This document shows positions 1-12,701 of a stretch of 64,000 nt of DNA, piece after piece. The position numbers and the translations under genes were made by a program. The notes under the pieces were generated by a model. That model did not search any database. It was given only the letters and a program-made list of their open reading frames with translations, and was not told the DNA's origin. This DNA is from Sphagnum compactum (lineage: Eukaryota; Bryophyta; Sphagnopsida; Sphagnales): contig OZ234498.1 in NCBI GenBank assembly GCA_965153455.1, positions 5,146,001 through 5,210,000 on the forward strand, given 5' to 3'. The stretch's first letter is position 1. Each line of letters opens with the position of its first letter.

Positions 1-960
1 CCATACCAAAACGTTTTACCAATATATAGTCATCCAATTTCTTGGATGAAAAATTCTTCATACATGCGGTAAGCCGGCTTCAGGGATAAAATTTCGTGGA
101 TGATATGTCATCATATGTCACTTCTGCTGAGATGACATTTTCTTGGATTGAAAATTCTTGGATGAAAACGTGTTAATGTGTCTTGTCACTTTCTGGGATG
201 ACATTTGTGTCTGGGTTGAAAATCTCTTGGATGAAATGTCTTGATATTTGTCACTTTCTGGGATTGCATTTCTTGGATGAAATCTCTTGGGATGAAAAGT
301 CTTGATTTTGTCACTTGTTCTGGGATGACATTTTCATTGATGAAAATTTCCTGGATGAAAATATGTTAATGTGTCTGTCACTTCTGGGATGACATTTCTG
401 TCCGGCTTGAAAATCTCTTGGATGAAATGTCTTGATATGTGTCACTCTGGGCTTACATTTCTCAGATGAAATCTCTTGGATTTGAAAACTCTTGGATGAA
501 ATGTCTTAATTTTGTCACTTCTTCTGGGATGACATTTATTTGGATGAAAATTCCCAGATGAAAATGACTTGATATGTGTCAGCTTCTGGGATTACATCCC
601 GTGGATGAAATATTTTGGATGAAAAGCCTTGATGTGTCACTTTCTGCGATTTCATTTTTGGATGAAAATGTCTTGATGTGGTCACTTTCTGGGATGACAT
701 TTTTGGATGAGATGTCTGGATGCGGTCACTTTCTGGGATTACATTTTTGGATGAAAATGTCTTACTGTGGTCACTTTCGGGGATTTCATTTTTGGATGAA
801 AATGTCTTGATGTGGTCACTTTCTCGGATGAAATATCTTGGATGAATGATCTAATGTTGAAATATCTTGGACGTATTGGATGAAAATGTCTTAATCTTAA
901 CATTTCATGAAATGTCTTGGATGAATGTCTGAATCTTGACATGCGACGACAGTTCTTGGA
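1..960. repeat. Degenerate tandem repeat, 45-60 bp unit
   Basis: The stretch is built from variants of one phrase: cactttctgggatgacat, then ttggatgaaaatgtcttga, then tgtggt. Between about 638 and 830 the copies are regular, near 45 bp. Further left they are longer (about 60 bp) and more diverged, with extra ttggatgaaa modules. It ends about 530 bp before the start of the DUF1295 gene. Short open frames inside it simply translate the repeat and are not genes. Confidence 0.85.
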
Positions 961-1493
961 TGAAATCGGAGCGTCACTGTTACTGAAGCCTATTTGTTTT
1001 CGAAGCGTTGGAAAACGTGCGTAGATGTCCGGAGACCGCATAGGTACCGTGGCCGTCGCAAAGAAAGGAGAACGTTGGCAAGCTCATGTCCAAAGGATCC
1101 AAGCTCCCCCACTCTTACTAGCTAGCTCCTCTTCGTCGTCTGTCTTTATTTTATGAAGCTGAAGCGAAATGAGGAAACGAGGAGACACAACAGAAGCGAC
1201 AAGAGAGACTAGGAATGTGATGCCGTACTACTGTTGTTTCTTGGAAAGATGAACATGAGTTTCTCTGCATCTTCTTTCTTCTTCTTCTTCTTCTTTGTAC
1301 AGGAGCGCAAGCAATACAATCTATATCTTTGAAGCAGCGCAATGATTCTTCACTTGTACAACAAGGAAGTCGGTGTTTTCAGAAGATTGAGGGACAGTTG
1401 TTTTGTTCAGAGCAATTTGTTCGGTGAAAGCAAGGCATATTAGAAGACAGAGAGCGAGCGGAAGAGGAATCGGAGCAGGAGTAAGGAGGAGTC
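961..1493 (+). promoter_or_regulatory. Upstream region / 5' UTR of the DUF1295 gene
   Basis: No coding sequence is visible here. The stretch holds a CTT-rich microsatellite near 1266-1295 and a purine-rich leader (gaggaatcggagcaggagta) just before the ATG at 1494. I infer promoter and 5' UTR from position only. No convincing TATA box was picked out. Confidence 0.45.
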
Positions 1494-4320
1494 ATGACGT
1501 TTGTGTTGGATAGCAACTATTTGGCTATTACCGCGATCGTGACGGTATATTGTGGATCATACTTTGTTCTTTACTTTTGTTCTTTCTTCTCAGTGAGCAA
1601 TCTGGAGTGTTTGTTGTATAACCGTTTGTTGTGCTATGCGCTCGCAATAGTACAGACAAGTTTCGGTTATATGCATCCAAGAGCAAGCAATAGGGATTCA
1701 ATCAATAGCTGATAGTGAGTGGGGATGTGATGATCTTCATCATGTGCAGGTTGTGTATCAATTCTCCTTTTTTGTAGTCGCTGCGACTTGCAGGTTTGAC
1801 AAGGTCACCGATTTTGCCGGTGAGTGAAGCCTCAGCTTTTGTGAGGCAGGGGAATGTTCTTTTTTGTTTGCTTTCTGGTGTTATCACTTGTCTTCTGCAA
1901 GAGGAGGGATTGAATTAAGATCAGCTACAATATATATTTGTCTATACATAGACGTTTGAAACTGTGAATAGAATTTTGCAGATGTCTTGTCCTTGTAAGG
2001 CATTAAACAAATTACAATCATGCACTTCTTCTTCTTAATTGCTGCTCAATTGTTGCTTTCAACAGTCTTTCAATGGTCTTCAACAGCATTTCAGAAGAAG
2101 ATTGAAACATGTTTCGGTGACATCATCATGTAATCTGGGGGGATGGTGGCAGGTGGTTCAAACTTTGTGATACTTGCACTGCTAACATTGTTCCTACATC
2201 ACACATGGTACTTTCGACAAGTATGGAAACAAATCTTTCCTCTCTCTTGATATTCTCAATCTCTCTCCTCAGTGTGATTATGCAAAAGATCTTGGATTTT
2301 TCATTTGAATCTCTGCTCGATTTGGGCTGCCTTTCAAGGATTTAAATATGTTCAGGACACTACAAGCATTATGAGCTGTGCAACAAATGCATTCCAGGCC
2401 TGGAGATGGGAAGAGGGAGTGATGGGGGGGATGCGTGCATGGTATTGTTTTTGCAGATAGTGCTGACTGCATTTGTTGTAGTATGGGGCATGCGTCTTGC
2501 CATCTTCTTGCTCCTCCGGTTAATCTCTGCTCTCTCCTTGTACCTCCATTATGCTTTGAGCTTTGAGATTCTGTGTTAAGAAATTCTGATAACCTGCATA
2601 TGTTGGTTGTGTCTGACTGAAATGTTGTTGCTGCTTAATTCAAACAGAATACTTGCATGGGGCAAAGACCAGCGGTTTGATGACAAACGGGACAATCTGT
2701 TGAAGTTTGCTGTATTCTGGTTGTTCCAGGTTGGTTCTTCTTCTTGGACGCTTCATCTGTTTTTTCATGACTATCTGTGGCACAGAGGTCCTTGACATTG
2801 GGTTGAGAGGCATTAACATCTGAAGAGAACCTTATCTCAGCTGATTTGCTCCTGGCGCAACACTGCAAATCAAGGAGTGATTGTCATACAGGAGCAGTCT
2901 GGAACTAATTGCCAAATTTCTTCAGCTTGTCTTGATTTTCATTTGCTTACAGGAACAGTAAACTGGACGTTAAAAAGTGATTGCAATGACCTAACTGGAA
3001 CTCTGATGATAAGATAAAATGATCACCAGTTGTATTGACAAGTGCTTGAATGCTTGGTCTTCTTGTCACTGATTTTCTTGAGCATCTGACAAAAGCTGTT
3101 ACTCATATTTGGGATGCTGTAATGACCACTGCTGGTGTTGGTGGATGGCAGGCAGTCTGGGTGTGGACAGTGACCCTGCCTGTAACAATTGTCAACGCAA
3201 GCAGCCACAACCCAGGAGTTCGAGCAGTTGATATAGTTGGCTGGATTCTGTGGCTAGTGGGGCTTGTGATTGAAGCCATTGCAGATCAGCAAAAACTTAA
3301 CTTTAAGAATAGTCCTGGCAGCAAAGGCAAATGGTGTGATGTTGGGGTTTGGAAATGGTCAAGACATCCGAATTATTTTGGGGAGGTGAATAACTCCTGT
3401 ATCTTTGTTGCTTCTTATAGTTCCCAATCTTAGAGGGTACAGTAGGGCTGTTGCGCTAGATGGGTGTTCATGCAGTTTGCTTAAGATATGCAGAGGCTTG
3501 TGGGGTAAAAGTTTCAGGAGCAGATCAGGATTTGAACCAAAGGTAAGTTCAGCTGGGTTTTCTGTGGAATACACACTGCATGTTATGATGGATAATCATG
3601 GTCCCTTCGTGGTGATTGTCCACTTGGGGATGTTGCAATGTTGGTCATTGAGCTCATACGAACCTTCTCCTTGCAGATACTGTTATGGTGGGGAGTGTTC
3701 ATTGCTGCTACACCAGTGCTCAAAGGTGGCCAGTGGGCAGTTATTGTTGGTCCAATCTTCATCACATTACTCCTCCTGTTCCTGAGTGGAATCCCATTGC
3801 TTGAGGTAAACCTCCTTTTGCTGAAAGTCTCTTTTTTTCTACTGACAGCGTGCTCTTGTGAATAATCTCTCCAGAATCAGGTGGATTCCATGGTTAATTT
3901 TCTTCAAATTGGATTTCTCTGCTCCAGTTCTGAAGTTGAGAAGACTATAATTGATCTAACTGGAGATGTTGCGATGTGTGATCCAGCAATCTGCTGACAA
4001 GAAACATGGAGGCAATCCAGCATACCTAACCTACAAAAAGAGGACCAGGTTAGAAATAACTCTCAGCTTCTGTCTCTTGTCTTCTTTGAGTACTACACAT
4101 TGGTAGTGGGTGGTAATGTGAGATAGGGATTTCAGGCCACATAAGAGCTTATGTTTGCTATTTGCTTGGCAGTCCCTTGATACCTCTGCCACCTGTAATA
4201 TATGGAAATCTACCGAGTTGGTTCAAATTGGCTTTCTTGCTGGAGTTGCCCTTGTACAACAAAGCACTGGTGCCTCGTGAGGAGCAACTGCAACCTGACA
4301 GCTCACCTGAGTCTGTGTGA
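1494..4320 (+). CDS. DUF1295 / steroid 5-alpha-reductase-like membrane protein, 9 exons
   Basis: Exons 1494-1544, 1750-1819, 2153-2220, 2457-2518, 2648-2729, 3152-3385, 3677-3805, 3987-4048 and 4173-4320 join in phase with GT-AG introns to give 301 residues, close to the usual length of the plant family as I recall it. The product is strongly hydrophobic, with several membrane segments. Diagnostic blocks are FDKVTDFAG, VVVWGMRLAIFLLLR, QRFDDKRDN, ADQQKLNFK and the C-terminal signature GKWCDVGVWKWSRHPNYFGE, followed by SGIPLLE and KKHG. The SRHPNYFGE block is typical of the steroid-reductase / isoprenylcysteine-methyltransferase fold, where it contributes to cofactor binding. The plant relatives are annotated as 3-oxo-5-alpha-steroid 4-dehydrogenase-like, but their substrate is uncertain. 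The start codon gives the conserved TAIVT end of exon 1. No frameshift or in-frame stop occurs, so the gene looks intact. Confidence 0.9.
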
Positions 4321-5624
4321 TGGGTTGGTCAATCTTGTTCATCCTAATGTGAAGTTTTTCTTGTGTCAATTATTTCTGCGAGCATTTGCAAAGACCAAGG
4401 CATACGGGGTTGGATTCAACTCATTGAAGCACAAACATCTCATTCATTATTGAAGCAGGAATAAGATCCGGCTCATTCTTGAAGCAGCAGACACATTCCA
4501 CAATATAAAATTAGGTCATATTTGGCCAACATACACTAAAAGTAAACCCCCATCTTCTGACAATTGTGTGCGATGACGGATGGACTATATCTCTAAACAG
4601 TGAGGCGCCATGGGATGCTGCAGATTCGTGAGTCCGAATGCTCTACAGAGGCATGTTTCCTTGACTTAAATCACTACTGCCTGTTGTTAAGAATAGTAGT
4701 CAGGAGTAATTGGAGAAGCATCCCGCATGTTTTGAGCAGTAGTTAGTATATGGCAACATATTCGGGTGTTTGAAGAGAGGGAAAGTGGATGCTTTCTTTT
4801 CTTGAACATCCACTACATAATTGTTGTATAATTTAGATTTCGACAGATGGATTCAGTGATTTCATCCACCTCTGCAGTTCAGCTACAACTGACAATCCTC
4901 CCATCATGTTTAGAAGAAAGTAGAGGAGTAAATTGCAGGTGAGGATGTGCAAATTCCAAATCGTGGATGACTACGTTTCATGTACTATGAATTGAGCATT
5001 CTTCAATTGTAATTTTATTACAAAGTGATTTCATTTGTAAAGGAAAAATGATAATAGTCATGAACTCTACAATAGATAATAAAATCTGCACCAAAAATTC
5101 TCAAAGTGGAAAACTAGGTGAGACACTTATAGGATACTAGGTAGGTAGATGCATGTGGATGGGTAGTACATAACTAACCACTATGGTTAACTATGGCACA
5201 AGAATACAATAGTTTTTTTAAAAATCTCAGGCATGTAAATTCTCTAACTGGTTTTCCAAAAAAGTGTAAGGATTTATAGGTAGGGTATTAATAAACTTAT
5301 TGACAACCTTGCTAATGATTGGCTAATTTCTGAATCACCGGCCAACACTAGCCCAAACTGATCTGACAGACATGGATGTACAATGCGGGATGGATGGTGG
5401 GTGGACAAGGAGCATTGTGTTGTTTCCTTAGCTACTCACAACAATGTTTGTTTAGGAATTATTTAATGTAGCTTAAGTGGCAATCATCATCCATAGGAAG
5501 ATGTAGAAAAGATGGTGATCATCCATAGGAAGATGAAACCAAATTCTAAGTGCAAATCTATAATCAACCTTTTATATTTATGGCTACACACTGAAAAACA
5601 AATATAAACATATGATGTTATGAT

Positions 5625-6189
5625 CGTCAATATCATCCCTTAATAACTCTAGTTACTTACTAGAATCAAAAAATTGTAACATTTGTAATATCAATTATAG
5701 CTGATACATTAGCAATGTCAATTAGACTTTTAAATTAGGCAAGTAAATTGTATTTACTAAATAACTAATTAATTTTCAATAAAAAAATTCAACCTCATTT
5801 TTTTCTTTTCCCTTCCTTATAACAATAGTGAAAATAATGAATCTAAAGGGAACAAATATATACATTTTTTTGTTGTTGAAAACTTGTTGGAAAGTTGTGC
5901 ACATTTTTTGACTTCATGTTGTGTGTAAGTGTGGGTGTAATGTTTCTACACAATAGTTGTAAACCTTTGAAAAAAATCAATATTCACCCCCTAATAATTC
6001 TAGTTAGTCGGAACCAAAAACCCATACATTTATAAATCAATTGGACCGATACATTAACAATGTCAATTAGACTTTCAAATGAAGCAAGTAAATTATAATT
6101 ATTAAATAGTTCACTAGTATTATTCAATAGAATTATTTTTTAAAACCTCATTTTTTTTCCTTCTCTCCTAACAATAGTGAAAAACGTGA
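5625..6189. repeat. Diverged direct duplication, offset about 350 bp
   Basis: The segment at about 5625-5838 recurs, diverged, at about 5976-6189. Shared landmarks in the same order are ataactctagtta / ataattctagtta, gatacattagcaatgtcaat / gatacattaacaatgtcaat, tagacttt, aagtaaatt, aacctcattttttt, and aacaatagtgaaaa. The copies are direct and intact end to end. This fits an old tandem duplication or a two-copy remnant of a satellite with a monomer of about 350 bp. Confidence 0.75.
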
Positions 6190-8319
6190 TTCCAGAAAGA
6201 AACTACAACAATGGGGTTGTACAAGAACTTGTTGAATTGAAACTAACTTGGTTGTTAAATACTAACCCTAAAAGCATGTGTAAAAAGAAAATTCAAATTT
6301 GAAAACTCTATCCAAAACAAACCATGCCCATTAAGGTTTTGGGTGTTTCATCTTACAATTTAGGCTTTTGGGTGTTTCAATGTATATTTTTCATCTATTT
6401 ACATCTCTCATCTATTTTTTTATGTTCTTAGTCATGTTGTTTTGAAACTTCTTGATTCCAAATTAACTTTTAAAAGCTTCCATTACTTGTTGTATTAACA
6501 TGCATCAGGTGGCTTGTTACAATTATGATGTAAATAAGAAAACATTCACCATGTTTTAAGCTAAATGAACTTACCTTCAACTCCTTTGCCATTCATCAAA
6601 AAATCATTTACTACCTTGTTAGGCATATGATTAGATCATATGTCTTTAGTATTATGATCTTTCTTATGCATTCTTTAAAGGCAAGTTTACTAGATTTTGG
6701 TTTGCCACATCTAAAAACTCTAGGTTAAAAAAGTTTGAATGTTGGATTCAACACAAGATTCTGACATTGAAATCATCTATCGTTTGCAAGTGGTGTTTAT
6801 TGGTTAAGGGTTTACATGAATTAGTAAGAGCTTGACCCAATAGGACAACACATGAATTTGGCTCCCAAGAATAAGAAACACTTAGGTCCACATAAAAGCT
6901 TGTTTGCCATGATGGATTAATGGATGGCCATTTTTTTTGTTCTTGTTGTTGTGAATTTTTTATGTTTAAACTTCATTCTTTGTTTGAATCTTTTGCCATG
7001 TGTATGATCATCTTGGGTGGTTGGTTCTTGCAATTAGATTTGATGCACAATATATTAAAAAATTCAATGATTAATATAAGTTGAGCCTTTGACTCCTTTG
7101 TTTTAACAATAAGAAAGTCAAGCAATGAAATTTTGGGCATTATGAAAAATTTACCAAATTTGTTAATTGTATCATGGTTTGTTTTATATGTTCCTTGGAA
7201 GAGAGTTTGTTGGATATTTGTTGCAAGATTTAACTCATTTAGGTTAGGAGTTTAATTACTATAATTCATCACAAGATTTCAACATCAACAAACATTGATC
7301 TAATATCTAATATTTTCTTGTGGTGTTTGTCAATTAAGGTTTGTGTGAATATGCACAAAAAGATTGTGGGTCTAAAGAAGAAAAATCATCTAGGTTCAAC
7401 AAAGTTGTTTACCATGATGGAATGTTGGTAGAAAGGCACGTTAATGTGTAAGTTTTAAGATCTTGCAAATATAATTAAAATCATTTATGGTTATCCATCT
7501 TGTTTGGATATCCATATTGGAAGGTAACAACATATTTCAAACTTGTAAGTTTTCAATTGCACCTTTAATGTGTATGGAATTAAATTGTGGACCACTAACA
7601 TCCAGTAAGTAATTTGGACAACATACTAGGACTTGTAACTAATAGGTTTGTACAAATGAACTACAAATCAAATTCTTTATGTATCTCATCAATGGTGGAC
7701 TACCAAGTCCAATGTGATTCAACTAAGGAATCACTTGTGGACCATTTGTGTACACTAGTGTTATTGGAAAACAAAACAAATGCCTTGGGCTACACATGTC
7801 CTAAACCATTAAGCTAGATTGGAGTTCCCCAAGCACACAACAATAGTTATGGCTATGAATGAAGTATGGAATTGCCAAATTTTGAACAAAGAATTAAAGT
7901 AGCCCTTTTTGCATACCCACACACTTGAAATTATTCAATGTGGGATCTAAATGAAAAGGAAGAAAAATGAAGTCCTTGTAAGGTAGACGCAATTCAAAGG
8001 TTGAATGAAGTCAAGTTAAAGGAAATTCATGAGCACACATCATCATGAACTTTGTGGCAACCAAGGTGTAATACATGTGTGTGCTTTCACCTCATGAACA
8101 TGTTCTTTTCAATGTTATATACATGGACCCATCAAGGCATCAAAATTCATGTGTGTGTACGGTAAATGTGTAGATTTTCCTTACTTCAAGTTCACATTTT
8201 AGGGTGAAATGGGATTGTTAATGTCTATTTGTTGAGGGACAAAATTGATTTAATGATATGTGTTTGTGGAATTTGGAACATAATTATGTATATGGTATAT
8301 ATGTGGAAGTGATGATGGC

Positions 8320-9800
8320 CTAAAGTGACAATGTGGAGAATTCTTATGATGGAATGGCCTTGTAGTATAAATGGTCCAAGCTTAATCAAATGGATTGGTG
8401 GTGATTAGTAGGAGAGTGGTTCATGTTTTAATACATCTCACAATGGAGTGTGCAAGATAGTTTATAGTGATGACATGTATCTAGAGGATATTGGGGTGGA
8501 AACTAATCGTGAAATGACTTTGCAATATTGCATAAATGGTCCAAGCATGTCAAGTGGAATATTATTAGTGGGTGATGGAAAAACCTAAATGTCCTAATAC
8601 GATCCATGACGGAATGGGTTGTAGTAATGACATGTATGAAAGGATATTGCCTAGTGGAACCTAACGGTGGATTGACCTTGAAGTGTTAGTGTTCCATGTT
8701 AGGTCAAATGGATTAAGGTGGAGGGTAATACTAGAAGGGAATGCATCCAATACATTTGAATATCAAGTGGGCAAGGTAGGTTAATAACAATGACAAATTT
8801 GGAATAACTATATTGTGGTGTCCAACCAATGGTGGAATGACCTTCAAATGTAAGTGGTCCAAGTTTGATCACATAAACTCATCAAGGTGGTGGTTGGTGA
8901 TAGAGTGATACATTCCGCTATCAAGTTGGCAAGGAAGGAACTATAATCAAGTAATAATTTTGAATGATATTGTGGTGGAACCATTGGTGATGGTGGATGA
9001 CCTTCAAATGTATAAACGATCTAAGTTTATAACCAATGATAGAATCATTAGGGTATGTAAATGGTCCAAGCTTAGTCGAGGGATCAAGGTGGCTTATATG
9101 GTTGATTAGGTTCTTGTATGGTTGAGAATTCTAAACATATATTGTGCATATGTAGGACTTCTTGATGGGTGGCAACAATATATGAGATTTTATATGGTTT
9201 TTAATAGTTTACGCCCTGGGTGGATCTTTTAGTGTAATATTTAAGGGTCTTTTCCTAGCACGCATGTGCGTTATCAAATTGAAAATAATAAAATAAAATG
9301 TTTGCACCAATTTGTTCTATGTAAACGTAGAAGAATGACATAATTTGTTCCATGTAGAGTCGGGTTTAATAGGTTGTGGCAATGATAGAGTTTGGAATGA
9401 CATTTAATGGAACCACAAGGTGGAGTGGGCTTGTAATTTGAATGGTTTATGCATGGTCAAGGGGATTGGTGGTGGCCCATGGGTGGTAATATAATGAAAC
9501 GTATTAATAGATTCAACGATATTGGAAAGGGCTTGGGAGGTTGTAGCAATGACAAGTTTAAAGTGATATTGGGCTAGAACATATCGGTGGAGTGATCATG
9601 TAATGTAAGTGGTACAAGCATGGTCAAAGGGTTTTGCAACGGGCAACAATAAAGTGGAATGGGACCAATGTAGCCCATTTTGAAGTGGGCAAGGTAATTA
9701 ATAGTGATGATAAGTTTTGAGTGACATTATAGTGAAGACACAAGTTGGGTTGGCCTTATAATTTGAGTGGTTTAGGCATGGTCAAAGGGATTGGCAGTGG
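8320..9800. repeat. Degenerate tandem array, about 150-175 bp period
   Basis: A module resembling 'gaatgaccttgtaatgtaag' followed by 'tggtccaagcatggtcaa' and 'gggattggtggtgg' recurs near 8344, 8515, 8675, 8832, 8995, 9423, 9590 and 9740. Spacing is about 150-175 bp. Between copies lie related phrases: 'gcaaggtaggttaatag', 'caatgacaagtttggaatga' and 'ggtggaacc'. One stretch (9060-9420) is disrupted. Copies are diverged, so this is an old array. Confidence 0.75.
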
Positions 9801-11200
9801 CCAATGGGTGACAATATGGTCCTCATTACATCAACTTTCACCATACCCCATGGAATGTGGGTGTGCATGAAGTGGCATGAAACATGTTTTGCATTGCAGC
9901 AACATGTTGAAAGAGATAATTGATGTGTCATTTGGAGGATTACAACTTGTGCTTGTGAAATGTTCATGGATTCCTGTAAACACTTGTGGTAATGCCACCA
10001 TGAAACGTGATTAATATGGATTCTTGATGGTAAACCATGGTTGAAGAATGTCAGCACATGTGGAGCCTTACATGTTTCCAATAGTCTTTTTGGTGAGCTT
10101 TCGATTTCCACAAAATTTAGTTAAATGAAAAAAAAATACCATATGCATTAATCAACCCAATGTATAATATTACTTAAAACATATATAGGCATAACACACT
10201 TGTCCAATGTTGGGAATTCCAATCATGGAACACAACTATTAGCTATCCAACAAGTGACCTTGGGGAGTCCATTAATACACATACAATTCTATGATTCCAA
10301 TGGGTGGGTTGCATAATCAATGCAAACAAATGGATTATGTTGCATGGTCAAATATACAAGGTTTTAGCTTGGGTTTTGTTTATATTTAAATTAAAGACAA
10401 AGCTTGGGGTGGGTGGATTGTGTTACCAATATAAGAAAATGAATCGTGTCATGGTCATAACAAGGTCTAAGCTTGGGTATTCAATTATATTTGGGTAGAC
10501 AAATGTTAAGTAAGGTGTTGTACTTGATAGATGTATTTGTGGTAGAATCCAATATCCACATGTACCACTTATAACTCATTACTTGGTGCATGCATTATTT
10601 CATTGGCACATTACATTAATACTATACTTGTGTTCCATTTGTGTTTCACTATTGTGGAGTTGGCACCTTATAATTAAATGTTAGTGGATTGTAAGTGGAA
10701 TGTTGTAATTGTTGTAATAATTGCCTCACTCTCATTTTCTAGGGGTGACAAATAACTTGCACATGTGTTTTTATTTCCCAATATTTGTATTGACCTATGC
10801 ACAAGGCAATGCCGTAGGTGGTTTTTGTCCCAGACAAGGTGGGTGGTGGAAATTAGTGAGTAACTGTGCAAAAAGAAACACCAGTTCAACGGGTGCAAGT
10901 TGAAATTATGGACATGATGATTGGGACAAACATAGATGGGGTGATCATGGACATGCAAGTGGCTAGTGTAGCAAGAAGTAACATAAGGGGCATTGAAGAA
11001 GGGGAAGAAATGTTGGTAGCAAAAGTGGAGCAAATGGAAGCCATTGTTAACATTGAGGCATTAGAAAATGATGAAGAAGCTTTTGGGGAGCTTGACTAGG
11101 TTTTTTACTAGGTCACTAAATTGTACAACAAAAACATTTTAAACATATTGTGCCTATGTAAAACTTCTTGATGGGTGATACCAATGCAAGCTTGTAGGTG
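9128..11200. repeat. Dispersed repeat pair at 9128-9190 and 11136-11198
   Basis: Both sites read approximately 'taaacatattgtgcatatgta' followed by 'acttcttgatgggtg' and a caat-containing tail. They lie 2 kb apart in the same orientation, flanking unrelated sequence. They may be ends of one degraded element or independent copies. Confidence 0.55.
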
Positions 11201-12701
11201 TGTTAGTAGTTTGAGCTAAGTGGATCAAAGCACAATGCTTTAAGAGATTTTTTTTTTTTGCATGTACATTTGACATCATTTTGATAATAAATGTACAATG
11301 TTTTGCCAACATCCATTGTGCACAATGCCTCAATAAAACAATTGTAATTATGAAATTTCACATGATATTTAAACATACATGAAGCTAATTGCCTTTCAAC
11401 ACTTTGCAAAAACTTTGCATGTGAAATAAAGTTGCATGGAGACTGTAGGCCCATTCCACCATAACTGCATTATAAGCATTTGGTCAAAAAAACATGTGAC
11501 CCATTCCACTAACATGCAACAATGAGAAAAATGAATAAATAGATAAATAATATAATTAATCCATGCCGGTGGTATTTCTAGAGTGGTCCATTAAAAAATC
11601 ACTAGATGTAGTGACTAATGGTTTGGTAGTGGTTTTCATTGGGGACATTTGGGTGGAGTTGGATGTACTCAACTAAAATGGATTTGAGTGGAAGTGTTAT
11701 AATGAAATAGGACATGATTTGTTGTAACAATAGATATTCCAAATACTTTCCAACTCCCAAAGGACTTTCTCCTCAAGGTGAGACTTACAACCCCCTAGGG
11801 TTCTCTTTATACTCAACCTCCCAATCTCTTGAAATAGTTACATACACACATATCTATATACTTACTTGCTTATTACCTACCTAGAGTTACAACAAAATTT
11901 AAATGTTGACAAAATTTGAGTCATCACACATTAAAAAAAAAAGAATGCAAGCACGAGTCACCTACCTATCCACCTATCAATATATATTTATCTATCTACT
12001 TGCTCATCGACCTAAAACTACAATGAAAGTAAATGTTGAAAGGATTTGGGTTATCATACAAAGACAGTGCAAGTGTTAAGCAATGGAAATAATTTGCAAG
12101 AACTAGAGGACTATGGAAGTATGAAGAGATGGAAGTCAAGTACATATAGTGAAACAAAGTGGGCAAACAAGTCCAATCCTGAATCAACAACTTTTTAGGG
12201 GTTCCAAATCATCCTTATATTTGTTGAGTTTTGCTGCGTAATCAATTTTTTTTTTGGATGTTATGGATATCAACAAAACAAAAGAGAAGAAAGGATGACA
12301 AAATTAAGAGAATACACCCCCAAAAAAAAACAAAACAAAGAAAGAAAGGGGTCCGGACTAGGTATGACTTTAAGGAAAACTCTATTCTCATCAGCCTCCT
12401 CCCTTCCTTCCTCCTCCTTCCCTCATAATGTTCATTGCCCTGATTGCCCTTCTTTGCATTTCCAGAAGTGATATTAGTAATCACAGTACCTAGTAGGCAT
12501 TAATTAGGATAGGTAGAAAAAAGCTTGGAATCCGGTTTCTAGGGTTTGCAGATTCCAGATGGATTAACTGCAGAAAAGCAAAAGCTTGAGATAGTGGTGC
12601 TAGGCTTGAGTAGTAGCAGCAGAAGGAGGGAGCAGCAGGAAGGAGGGGAAGAAGGGGATGGGTTTGTTTGTTTTTTTTCCGGGTGTTGGTTTTTGGATGA
12701 G

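Larger units (their letters stand above)
4321..12545. other. AT-rich intergenic region with no recognised gene
   Basis: About 8.2 kb without a recognisable gene. Open frames are short and show no family motif. The first few hundred bases probably contain the 3' UTR of the DUF1295 gene. Most of the rest looks like degraded repeat DNA, including the duplicated block at 5.6-6.2 kb and the degenerate array at 8.3-9.8 kb listed separately. A short acidic frame at 10866-11099 (ends EDDEEAFGELD-like) has no neighbours or motif to support it. Confidence 0.6.

Noticed and set aside
10866-11099. 77-codon acidic open frame
   Set aside because: The amino-acid composition looks somewhat protein-like, but there is no homology I recognise, no upstream exon and no promoter.
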